The notes under the pieces are model-generated. The model was not told the origin of the DNA, ran no database searches, and worked only from the letters and a program-made list of their open reading frames with translations. From Planctomycetota bacterium (GTDB lineage: Bacteria; Planctomycetota; UBA1135), in NCBI GenBank assembly GCA_027623585.1, contig JAQBVK010000048.1:1-12130 (forward strand): 12,130 bases of DNA, given 5' to 3'. A program made the translations under genes and the position numbers. Of the stretch, positions 1-6,583 are shown piece after piece; the first letter of the stretch is position 1, and the number at the start of each line of letters is the position of its first letter.

Positions 1-1
1 G

Positions 2-760
2 AACCACACGACGTTCACGGCTCCCTACACCGACAGCTACCAAGAGGTCTCCTTCCTGATCTCTGGTTTCGGCGGCGACAGCGTGTCGCTGATCTCCGGT
101 CTGGACCCGAACTCCTGGCAGGGCATCGAAACCAAGTTGCAGGACAACGACGGCGACGGCCTCTTCGACCGCCTCTTCTTCAACGCCGCGATCAACGCCG
201 GCAACTGGAACGGTTCCAGCCTCTGGTACGACCTGGCCACGCCGATCGCCTCCGGCCGCATGCGGCTGCACTTCGACAACGCGGGCGACCGCGCGGTCGT
301 GACGATCTCTTCCGCCGCCGGCACCGAGGTGTTCTACGGCGACGGCATCCTCGCGATGCCCTGGGGGCCGTACACAGGCCAGAGCTTCGGACTCGCCTCC
401 TTCGGCGATTCCTTCATGGATGACTGGGAAGCCGGCATCGTCTCGAACGGCCCGGTCTACACCGCGAGCAACGTGATCGTCGGCCAGGTCGCCACCTTCG
501 AAGTGAACGGCGCGACCGCGGGCGGCACCGTGATGCTCGGCTGGTCCACGACCGGCGCAGGCCCGACCAACACGGTGTACGGAACGGTTTCGATGAGCGC
601 GCCGATCGGCAAGCTCGCGCAACTGACCGCGAACGCCGTCGGCGTCGCCAGCTTCCAAGCAGTGGTTCCGGCCAGCGCTGCCGGCAAGACGCTCTACACC
701 CAGGGCGTGGACGTGGGATCGCTGACGCTCACCAATGCCTTGGTGATTGCGATTCCGTAG
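2..760 (+). CDS. Secreted protein, C-terminal part (planctomycete-type C-terminal domain); 5' end outside window
   Basis: The reading frame is open from base 2 and ends at TAG 758-760, giving 252 residues of a longer protein. A GTG at 83 could be read as a start, but the coding signal continues upstream of it to the window edge, so I treat the gene as 5'-truncated. The visible part has an acidic calcium-loop-like stretch (DNDGDGLFDR, encoded around 146-175) and many Gly, Ser, Thr and Asn residues, as in exported beta-sandwich proteins. The last ~100 residues (from VGQVATFEVNGAT to the end) resemble a C-terminal domain common in secreted proteins of marine Planctomycetota. I recognise this from its general pattern, not from a search. 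Its function is unknown; an extracellular or cell-surface role is inferred. An intrinsic terminator follows 21 bases after the stop, so this is the last gene of its transcript. Confidence 0.72.
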   Translation, partial: NHTTFTAPYTDSYQEVSFLISGFGGDSVSLISGLDPNSWQGIETKLQDNDGDGLFDRLFFNAAINAGNWNGSSLWYDLATPIASGRMRLHFDNAGDRAVVTISSAAGTEVFYGDGILAMPWGPYTGQSFGLASFGDSFMDDWEAGIVSNGPVYTASNVIVGQVATFEVNGATAGGTVMLGWSTTGAGPTNTVYGTVSMSAPIGKLAQLTANAVGVASFQAVVPASAAGKTLYTQGVDVGSLTLTNALVIAIP

Positions 761-781
761 GGATCGCGGAGACTCTCCATC

Positions 782-810
782 GAGCCCGGATCGAGAGATC
801 CGGGCTCTTT
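782..810 (+). terminator. Intrinsic terminator of the left-edge gene
   Basis: A perfect 11-bp inverted repeat, GAGCCCGGATC (782-792) and GATCCGGGCTC (797-807), encloses a GAGA tetraloop and is followed by TTT (808-810) and then CAGTTT. It lies 21 bases after the stop of the + strand gene. The last T is also the final base of the TGA stop of the converging glycosyltransferase gene. On the minus strand the hairpin directly follows that stop but has no U-tract, so it is a good terminator for the + strand and at best a weak one for the arsenosugar operon. Confidence 0.85.
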
Positions 811-1475
811 CAGTTTCCGGCGCCGTACCAGCGCGCGAGGCGCTCGGGTGCTACGCCGAGGCGATACAAAGCGGGAATGCTCCACCAACACAGAGTGGTG
901 CGGAAGGGGCGCGCGGTCCAGCGCCGCGCGGAGACCGTGAGCTCCGCAACGCATCGCAAGGGCGGGCCGAAGCGCGTGCGCAGGCGGCGCGCGAACTCGA
1001 GGTCTTCCATCAGCGCTTGCTCTGGCATGCCGCCGACCGCCTCGTAGGCCGCGCGCGTGACGAATACGCCTTGGTCTCCGTAGGGAAGAGTTGTCCGGCG
1101 CGAGCGGCGGTCGGCGAGACGGATCATCCAGCCCTCGGCGTCGTGCCGCACGCGGAATGCGCCCCAACTCCTCTCCTTCGCCAACCCCGCGCGGATGGCG
1201 TCGGCGGCGCCGGCGGGCGGGCGAGCGTCGGCGTGGAGGAACCACAGCGCCTCTCCGGTCGCTGCCTCCGCGCCGGCGCGCAGTTGCAATCCCCGCCCGC
1301 GGAACGCAGTGAGCACGTGATCGGCGCCGGCATCGCGCGCGCACATCGCCGTGGCGTCAGAGCTGCCGCCGTCCACCACGATCACTTCGTCCGCACCCGC
1401 GTCGCGCGCCGATTGGATGGCGCTGGCGATCTCCGCCGCCTCGTCCAGCGCGGGGATCACCGCCGAGACGCGCAT
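810..1475 (-). CDS. TIGR04283-type family 2 glycosyltransferase (arsenosugar biosynthesis)
   Basis: This 221-residue protein is a small soluble GT-A fold glycosyltransferase. It has an N-terminal nucleotide-sugar binding start (VSAVIPALDE, residues 3-12), VIVVDGGSSD (31-40), and a metal-binding motif in LWFLHAD (77-83). The late acceptor-side block GDQGVFVTR...MEDLEFARRLR is highly typical of the family once called 'rSAM/selenodomain-associated transferase 2', now linked to arsenosugar biosynthesis. The ATG at 1475 shares one base with the TGA of the upstream oxidoreductase (TGATG), so translation is probably coupled. The frame is open further upstream to 1805, but that part lies inside the oxidoreductase gene and does not resemble the family. 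The protein probably transfers or attaches a sugar during conversion of the arsenoriboside. Donor and acceptor cannot be read from the sequence. It is the last gene of the operon. Confidence 0.9.
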   Translation of the reverse strand: MRVSAVIPALDEAAEIASAIQSARDAGADEVIVVDGGSSDATAMCARDAGADHVLTAFRGRGLQLRAGAEAATGEALWFLHADARPPAGAADAIRAGLAKERSWGAFRVRHDAEGWMIRLADRRSRRTTLPYGDQGVFVTRAAYEAVGGMPEQALMEDLEFARRLRTRFGPPLRCVAELTVSARRWTARPFRTTLCWWSIPALYRLGVAPERLARWYGAGN

Positions 1476-3013
1476 CAGCGGCGCAGGCGGATCAAACCGC
1501 CCAGCAACTTCGCTGCGAAAGGCGTGAAGCGGCGGCGGTTGGCGGCGTCGCCGAGCCGGCCCCAGACCGAGGCGATCGTCGGATAGGGATGGATGGCGGA
1601 GGCGAGCGCGGTGGCCTTCAGACCCTGCGCCACCGGCAGCAGCGCGCCGGCCAAGATCTCGCCCGCATGCGGACCGGCGACGGTGGCGCCGCGGAGCTTG
1701 CCGCTCTCTCTCTCGATCACGATCTTGGCGAAGCCTTCGGTCTCGCCTTCGAGGATCGCGCGATCCAACTCCTTGAAATCCATGCGCAACTCCTCGAGCG
1801 CGCAACCGGCGCGCTCCGATTCATTCCCATAGAGGCCAACGTGCGCGACCTCGGGGTCGGTATAGGTGCACCACGACATCGGCAGCGCGGCGTGGCGGCC
1901 GCGGCCGAAGAAGAAGGCGTTGCGGATCACGATGCGCGCCATGTGGTCGGCGGCATGGGTGAATTGCCACAAGCCGGCCACGTCACCGGCCGCGAAGATG
2001 CGCGGATTGGTGGTGCGGAGGCCCTCGTCCACCTGCACGCCTTTCTTGGTGTAGGCGACTCCCGCTTGCTCCAGGCCGAGGCCTTCCACTCTCGGCACGC
2101 GCCCGAGCGCGAGCAGGACGTCGTCGCCGGCGACCTCGCCCCGCTCCAGGGTGGTGCCACCGGGACCTGGCACGGCCCAGTGAACGATTTTCTTGCCACC
2201 GCGCATTTCCAGCCGGTCGAGTCCGGCGCCAAGCTGCATCTCGACGCCGTCGGCGCGCAGCGCCTGGTCCACCAAAGCGGCCGCCTCGGCGTCTTCGCGC
2301 GGGAGCAGACGCGAGTCGAGCGCAACGATGCGAACCTTGGAGCCGAAACGCGCGAAGGCCTGCGCCATCTCGGCGCCGATCGGCCCTGCGCCGACCACCA
2401 CCAGTTCGCGCGGCAACTCGGTGAGCGCAAACAGGGTCTCGTTGGTGAGGCAATCCGCCTCGGCGAAGCCCGGAACCGGCAGCGTCATCGGTCCCGCGCC
2501 GGTCGCGATCAACGCGCGCTTGAAGGAGAGCGCGAGCAAGGTGCCGTCTGCCTGCTCGACTTCGGCGAGATCGGGGCCGGCGAAACTGCCGCGCCCACGA
2601 AACACGTCCACGCCGAGTTTCCGAAATCGCTCCGCTCCATCGTGCGGACCGATCTGCGCGCGCAGGCGGCGCATGCGTTCCATCACTGCGGCGAAGTCGA
2701 CGACGGGTTCGCCGCCGCTCGCGCCGTAGTCGCTGAGCCGGCGCGCCGCTGCGATGCGATGCGCGGCCGCAAGTAGCGCCTTCGAGGGCACGCATCCCGC
2801 GTTGAGGCAATCGCCGCCCATCAAGTGCTGCTCGACCAGCGCGACTCTCGCGCCGAGACCGGCGGCAATCGAGGCGGCGATCAGACCGGCGGTGCCGGCG
2901 CCGAGCACCAGCAAGTCGTAGCGCTCGGCGGGGTGCGGATTGCGCCAGTCGCGCGGAGCAACCGCGGCGCGAAGTTCCCTGTCGTAGCGATCATCTTCGA
3001 GAAGTTTGGTCAT
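1475..3013 (-). CDS. FAD-dependent pyridine nucleotide-disulfide oxidoreductase, 'mercuric reductase-like'
   Basis: This 512-residue flavoprotein disulfide reductase has the FAD-binding GAGTAG (38-43), a redox-active pair Cys69/Cys74 in GGDCLNAGCVPSK, a second Rossmann motif (GAGPIGAEMAQAFARFG) for NAD(P)H, the second FAD motif IFAAGDVAG, and a C-terminal dimerisation domain. Near the end it reads HPYPTIAS (475-482). The catalytic His of lipoamide dehydrogenase-type HPT motifs is replaced by Tyr477, as in MerA, and the usual following Glu is absent. The N-terminal HMA domain and C-terminal vicinal Cys pair of true MerA are missing, so Hg(II) reduction is doubtful. Homologues with a similar ~30-residue N-terminal extension are often annotated 'mercuric reductase' and sit next to TVP38 proteins. 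Reduction of an arsenic or thiol intermediate is my inference. The ATG at 3013 overlaps the upstream stop (ATGA) and has a GGAG ribosome site 8 bases upstream. Confidence 0.9.
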   Translation of the reverse strand: MTKLLEDDRYDRELRAAVAPRDWRNPHPAERYDLLVLGAGTAGLIAASIAAGLGARVALVEQHLMGGDCLNAGCVPSKALLAAAHRIAAARRLSDYGASGGEPVVDFAAVMERMRRLRAQIGPHDGAERFRKLGVDVFRGRGSFAGPDLAEVEQADGTLLALSFKRALIATGAGPMTLPVPGFAEADCLTNETLFALTELPRELVVVGAGPIGAEMAQAFARFGSKVRIVALDSRLLPREDAEAAALVDQALRADGVEMQLGAGLDRLEMRGGKKIVHWAVPGPGGTTLERGEVAGDDVLLALGRVPRVEGLGLEQAGVAYTKKGVQVDEGLRTTNPRIFAAGDVAGLWQFTHAADHMARIVIRNAFFFGRGRHAALPMSWCTYTDPEVAHVGLYGNESERAGCALEELRMDFKELDRAILEGETEGFAKIVIERESGKLRGATVAGPHAGEILAGALLPVAQGLKATALASAIHPYPTIASVWGRLGDAANRRRFTPFAAKLLGGLIRLRR

Positions 3014-3720
3014 GTCGTCTGCTCCGCATCACCTTCGGCCACCTCGGGCGCGCTCTCGGCCAGGGCGCGGCGCGCGGCACGCGTCACCAGCACGGTGACG
3101 ACGATCGTCGCAAGCAAGCCGACAATCTTGAGCACCCAACCGGCGGCGCCCGCATCCGGACCTTCACCGCTGGTCAGCAAGGCGAGATCGCCGACCGTGG
3201 AGCCGAGGTAGACGTAGAGAAAGGTGCCCGGCAACATCGCGAGCCAGGATCCGAGCGCGTAGGATCCGAGCGAGAGCGGCGTGATGCCGAAGGCGTAGTT
3301 CACCAGCGAATAGGGAAAGACCGGCGAGAGGCGTACCAGCACCAAGATCTTGAAGCCTTCGCGCCGCATCGCGGTTTGCAAGGCGGCGAAGCGCCGTGAA
3401 TCCGCCATCTTGCGCTCCACCGCTCCCCGAAACACGAAGCGGCCGAGCAGAAAGGCGCCGCTCGCGCCGAGCACCGAGGCCGGGGAAACCACCGCGGTAC
3501 CCAGCCACGGTCCATAGACCACACCCGCGAGCATCGTGATCAGCGCGCCGGGGATCATCAACACGGTCGCGGCGGCGTAACCGATGCCGAACACCAGGAG
3601 GCCGAGCATGCCCTGCGCCTGCACCCATTCGATGAAGGAGGGCAGCCGCTCTTGCAGCCAAAGGAACCACGCGGTCAGCGCGGCCGCAATCACGAACAGC
3701 AGCGGCAGCAAACGCTTCAT
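3010..3720 (-). CDS. TVP38/TMEM64 family integral membrane protein
   Basis: This 236-residue membrane protein begins MKRLLPLLFVIAAALTAWF, a basic start followed by a hydrophobic helix. The family core follows: GYAAATVLMIPGALITMLAG, a glycine-rich VLGASGAFLLGR segment, and the signature LVRLSPVFPYSLVNYAFGIT with the conserved Arg-Leu-Ser-Pro and Asn. Further hydrophobic helices lie near the C-terminus (WVLKIVGLLATIVVTVLVT), then an acidic tail. I count about five or six membrane segments. Family members (DedA/VTT superfamily) have been tied to lipid scrambling or transport, but the role of this branch is unknown. In the arsenosugar context it could export or handle a hydrophobic arsenical, which is inference. 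The ATG at 3720 overlaps the arsS stop (ATGA). The frame stays open up to 3945, but that part is an arginine-rich shadow of arsS. Confidence 0.9.
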   Translation of the reverse strand: MKRLLPLLFVIAAALTAWFLWLQERLPSFIEWVQAQGMLGLLVFGIGYAAATVLMIPGALITMLAGVVYGPWLGTAVVSPASVLGASGAFLLGRFVFRGAVERKMADSRRFAALQTAMRREGFKILVLVRLSPVFPYSLVNYAFGITPLSLGSYALGSWLAMLPGTFLYVYLGSTVGDLALLTSGEGPDAGAAGWVLKIVGLLATIVVTVLVTRAARRALAESAPEVAEGDAEQTT

Positions 3721-4706
3721 GCCACCAGCGCGCCGCCGCAGGAAGATCCGCACCCGGCGGTGCAAGCGAAACAATGCTGGTCCACCGCGATCGGCCGCCC
3801 GGCGAGCGAGGCCGTTCCGGCGGCGACTAAATCGAAGACCGTCATCGGCGCGCGCGCGCCATCGCGCAGCGGCAAGCCGAGCACGAGGTTGAAGTCGCAA
3901 TCGTGGAGCGTTCCGTCCCAACGCACGCTGACGGTGTCGCGACACATCAGATCCGGCAAGGTTGCGGCGTTGAAACTCGCGCGCAGCAGATCCATGTAAG
4001 CGGGCAGGCGGCCGCTGCGTTCCAGATCCTCGCGGAAGCGGTGGATGGGCTGATTAGTGATCGTCAGCAGCCGGTCGAACTCGATGCCGAAGCGCGCGCG
4101 CAGCTCGCGATGGTAGCCGGCTTCGAGCGCTTCCTGCGGCGGCGGCAGAGTGGGGCCGAGCGGGTTGTAGACCAGGTTCAGTTCCAATCCGCGTCCAGGC
4201 ACGCCGAAGCCGGCCGCGTTGAGCCTCCGCAGAGCTTCCATGCTGCGTTCGTAGACGCCGTTGCCGCGCTGCGCGTCCACGTTCTCTTCGAGGTAGCAGG
4301 GCAGCGAGCAATAGAGCACCACGCCCTGCCGCGCGAACCACTGCGGCAGGTCTTCCTGTCCCGGCTCGAACTGCACCGTCAAGTTGTGGCGCACGAAGAC
4401 GGTGCGCTCGAGCGCGCGGGCGGCCTTGACCAGCCCGCGGAAATGAGGATTCAATTCCGGCGCGCCGCCGGTGAGGTCGAGGATGCTCAGGCCCGGCTCG
4501 CGGCGCAGCAGTTCCACCACCGCGCCGACGACCTCCGCCGAGGCGTTGTCCTCTGGGCCCGAGCGCTTCGGCGAGGAGTCCACGTGGCAGTGGCGGCAAG
4601 CCTGATTGCAGAGCCGGCCGATGTTGAACTGCAACACGCGCGCGCCGGTCTTGGTGATCGGCGGGAACAGTCCGAGAACGGGCGAGGCGGCGGTTCCGGA
4701 CGCCAT
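3717..4706 (-). CDS. arsS: Arsenosugar biosynthesis radical SAM protein ArsS
   Basis: This 329-residue protein has the radical SAM cluster motif CNQACRHC (Cys33, Cys37, Cys40), the SAM-binding block LDLTGGAPELNPHFR, a middle LYCSLPC pair, and LMCRDTVS...DGTLHDCDFN (Cys255, Cys270). It ends in the Cys-rich tail HCFACTAGCGSSCGG (Cys312, 315, 319, 323). This layout is that of the ArsS family (formerly 'radical SAM/Cys-rich domain protein'), which joins a 5'-deoxyadenosyl group from SAM to dimethylarsenite, giving a dimethylarsinoyl-adenosine. I chose ATG 4706 because it forms a TGATG stop/start with arsM. A GTG at 4739, with GAGG seven bases upstream, would add 11 residues and cannot be excluded. 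Its partners are ArsM directly upstream and the two glycosyltransferases of the locus. I see no selenocysteine codon. Confidence 0.94.
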   Translation of the reverse strand: MASGTAASPVLGLFPPITKTGARVLQFNIGRLCNQACRHCHVDSSPKRSGPEDNASAEVVGAVVELLRREPGLSILDLTGGAPELNPHFRGLVKAARALERTVFVRHNLTVQFEPGQEDLPQWFARQGVVLYCSLPCYLEENVDAQRGNGVYERSMEALRRLNAAGFGVPGRGLELNLVYNPLGPTLPPPQEALEAGYHRELRARFGIEFDRLLTITNQPIHRFREDLERSGRLPAYMDLLRASFNAATLPDLMCRDTVSVRWDGTLHDCDFNLVLGLPLRDGARAPMTVFDLVAAGTASLAGRPIAVDQHCFACTAGCGSSCGGALVA

Positions 4707-5791
4707 CAACAACAGGCTGGTTCGCTGCTCGGGCCGCACATTGCTGCCTCGTCCCGCGCGCTGACGCCGTCCTTCTCCAAGCGCTCGAACTGTCCTTGGT
4801 AGGGTTCACGGCCGAGCAACGCGAAGGTCTTCGCGCAGACTGGCGTGCGCACGCCGCGCTCGAATAGGTGGCCGTCGTCGTCCGAGGCGTGCGCGAAGGG
4901 GCCGCGATAGATCACCGAGTGACCTTCGTCGAGGCACGGCCCCTGCTTGCCCTTGTAGGCGGCGACGGTCAACGAGCGGAACTCGATGCCTTCGACCACC
5001 TGCCACGGCTCGGCCTGGCGCGCCACGATCTGCACGCCATGGAAACCCGCGGCTTCGAAGGCGCGCAGAAAGGCGCGTTCTTCCAACGCGCCGCTGATGC
5101 ACCCGCTCCAGAGCTCGGGATCGTGCTGCAGCTCCAGCGGCACCTCGCGGTCGGCGACGATGTCCGAAATCACCGCGCGGCCGCCGCGTTTCAGCACGCG
5201 GAACACTTCGGTAAAGAGTTGCGGCTTCAAGGCCGGCGCGACGAGATTCAGCACGCAGTTCGAAACGACTGCGTCCATCGCGTCGTCGGCGATCATCGGC
5301 TCCTCGGCGCGCATGCGATCGGCTTCGCGCTCAGCGTCGGCAGCGGGGTGGGCTGCGCGCCAGGCATCGAAGCGATCGAGATCGAGTCGCAGGTCTTCGA
5401 TGCGGCCGCGACGGAACTCGACGTTGCTCCAGCCGACCTTCTGCGCGACCTCGCCGCGGTACTTGCGCGCGAGCGCGAGCATCTCGGGTGTCATGTCCAC
5501 GCCGATCACGCTGCCCTTCGCGCCCACCACCTGGCTCGCGATGAAGCAGATTTTGCCGGCGCCGCTGCCGAGGTCGAGCACGCTGTCCCCCTCTCGCAAC
5601 CAGCGGCTCGGATCACCGCAGCCATAATCCTTCTGAAGGATTTCCTCCGGCAACGCGGCGAGAAAGCGGCCGTCGTACTGCACCGGGCAGCAGAGCGCGG
5701 GCTCGACCGCGAGCGCGCTCTGGGCGTAGCGCTCGCCGACGGCAACCTTCACTGCGCCGGCCGAGGGCTCTACTTGGCGGGTGGAATCCAT
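4706..5791 (-). CDS. arsM: Arsenite methyltransferase ArsM (long, arsenosugar-type)
   Basis: This 361-residue SAM-dependent methyltransferase converts As(III) stepwise to methylated trivalent arsenicals. Motif I is VLDLGSGAGK (71-80), followed by an acidic turn at GVDMTPEML (97-105). The arsenite-binding cysteines seen in eukaryotic ArsM all have plausible counterparts: Cys34/35 (LCCPVQYD), Cys58 (YGCGDP), Cys179 (SNCVLNL) and Cys231 (SGCISGAL). After residue ~270 comes a C-terminal domain (YKGKQGPC...YRGPF...DDDGH...RGVRTPVCAKT) typical of ArsM proteins found with ArsS. The protein then ends in Cys-rich ACC. The ATG at 5791 is preferred over a TTG at 5806 because GGAG lies nine bases before it. 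The gene overlaps the end of the DUF547 gene by 22 bases and shares one base with arsS. It supplies dimethylarsenite to ArsS. Confidence 0.95.
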   Translation of the reverse strand: MDSTRQVEPSAGAVKVAVGERYAQSALAVEPALCCPVQYDGRFLAALPEEILQKDYGCGDPSRWLREGDSVLDLGSGAGKICFIASQVVGAKGSVIGVDMTPEMLALARKYRGEVAQKVGWSNVEFRRGRIEDLRLDLDRFDAWRAAHPAADAEREADRMRAEEPMIADDAMDAVVSNCVLNLVAPALKPQLFTEVFRVLKRGGRAVISDIVADREVPLELQHDPELWSGCISGALEERAFLRAFEAAGFHGVQIVARQAEPWQVVEGIEFRSLTVAAYKGKQGPCLDEGHSVIYRGPFAHASDDDGHLFERGVRTPVCAKTFALLGREPYQGQFERLEKDGVSARDEAAMCGPSSEPACC

Positions 5792-6546
5792 GCGTTCAGG
5801 CTCCAATCGTAGTCGCGATGCTTGAGGCGCACACGCGCGAGGTCCGGATGCTGCGCAATCGCTTCAGGGCCGAACTCGAGCAGAATCGCGCGAATGCCGC
5901 CCGGGTAGCCGTCCAACTCCTTCTCGCTCCAATCGAAGATCTTGGAGATGCGAAGGGTACCGTCGTTGATGACGACGTCGTTCTTGATTGGATCGGCGAG
6001 GAAGCGGCGCGCCTGCTCGGCGAGCTGGGCGTCGAGACGCGCGGCGTCGTAGGCTTCGGCGCGCAGTTCCGGGCAGGAACGCGAGGCGCACACGATCGCG
6101 AAGTGGAAGAGCGGCGTGCGCGCCGTTCGGCCGAGGATCTCGTGCTCGATCTCGCTAAGCGAGAGCGGCTTCTTGCCGCCGCTGAGATGCTGGAGCGGCA
6201 CAAAGCGCTTGTCGAAGACGCTCGAAAACAGGCCGCCGAGGTCGCGAATGCTCTCGGTCTTGGGGTGGTCCAGGATCAGCGCGATCGTCCAGGCGTTGTA
6301 GGCGTTGATCCAGAAGGCTTCGCGCTGCGCGGGCTTGAAGTCCGCGAACTCGGTCGCTTTCACCGCCGCGAGTCCGGCGAGATAAGCATCCACTTCGGCG
6401 CGCCGCTTGCCCAAGCCGGGGTAGTCCACGAGCCCGGCATCATGGACGTGCTCCCTCAGCAGTGGGGTCCATGCCGCGTGCGTGTGATCAAAACGCGGCG
6501 CCCCCGAGTCTTGAACTGCGGTAAGCAAGAGCGCGAGGGCGAGCAT
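5770..6546 (-). CDS. DUF547 domain protein, probably exported
   Basis: This 258-residue protein has the recognisable DUF547 blocks: AFWINAYNAWTIALILDHP (78-95), KKPLSLSEIEHEILG (125-139), HFAIVCASRSCPELRAEAY with Cys153 and Cys158 (148-166), ISKIFDW, and the C-terminal YDWSLN. The first ~10 residues (MLALALLLTAV) are hydrophobic and could be a short signal peptide, though the basic residues normally expected before the helix are missing. DUF547 has no proven biochemical role. The conserved Cys and nearby His have been likened to papain/transglutaminase-like folds, but I cannot confirm catalysis. It heads the arsenosugar operon and overlaps arsM by 22 bases, so a link to the pathway is likely. 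No clear ribosome site precedes ATG 6546. In-frame codons further upstream lie within the divergent glycosyltransferase gene and do not look like this family. Confidence 0.85.
   Translation of the reverse strand: MLALALLLTAVQDSGAPRFDHTHAAWTPLLREHVHDAGLVDYPGLGKRRAEVDAYLAGLAAVKATEFADFKPAQREAFWINAYNAWTIALILDHPKTESIRDLGGLFSSVFDKRFVPLQHLSGGKKPLSLSEIEHEILGRTARTPLFHFAIVCASRSCPELRAEAYDAARLDAQLAEQARRFLADPIKNDVVINDGTLRISKIFDWSEKELDGYPGGIRAILLEFGPEAIAQHPDLARVRLKHRDYDWSLNAWIPPAK
5801..5804 (-). promoter_or_regulatory. Ribosome binding site that fixes the arsM start
   Basis: GGAG on the minus strand lies nine bases upstream of ATG 5791, inside the last codons of the DUF547 gene. It contains part of the alternative TTG start (5806-5804), so it favours the ATG and the 361-residue form of ArsM. 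Confidence 0.6.
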
Positions 6547-6583
6547 GAAGGGGGTACGCTGGGCAGTGCCGAACGTGACACGA

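Noticed and set aside
1475..1805. N-terminal extension of the TIGR04283 glycosyltransferase
   Set aside because: The frame is open but reads as an arginine-rich shadow of the oxidoreductase gene; the family's N-terminus begins exactly at ATG 1475.
1589..2776. A 395-codon open frame on the + strand
   Set aside because: It is antisense to the FAD oxidoreductase. Composition is skewed to Arg, Ala, Gly, Glu and His, and no family is recognisable.
1475..3013. Annotation as true mercuric reductase (merA) with a mer operon
   Set aside because: No HMA domain, no C-terminal vicinal cysteines, and no merR, merT or merP nearby; all neighbours point to arsenosugar synthesis.
3903..4802. A 299-codon open frame on the + strand
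   Set aside because: It is antisense to arsS and the arsM end; it mirrors the codon structure of the real genes and has no domain of its own.
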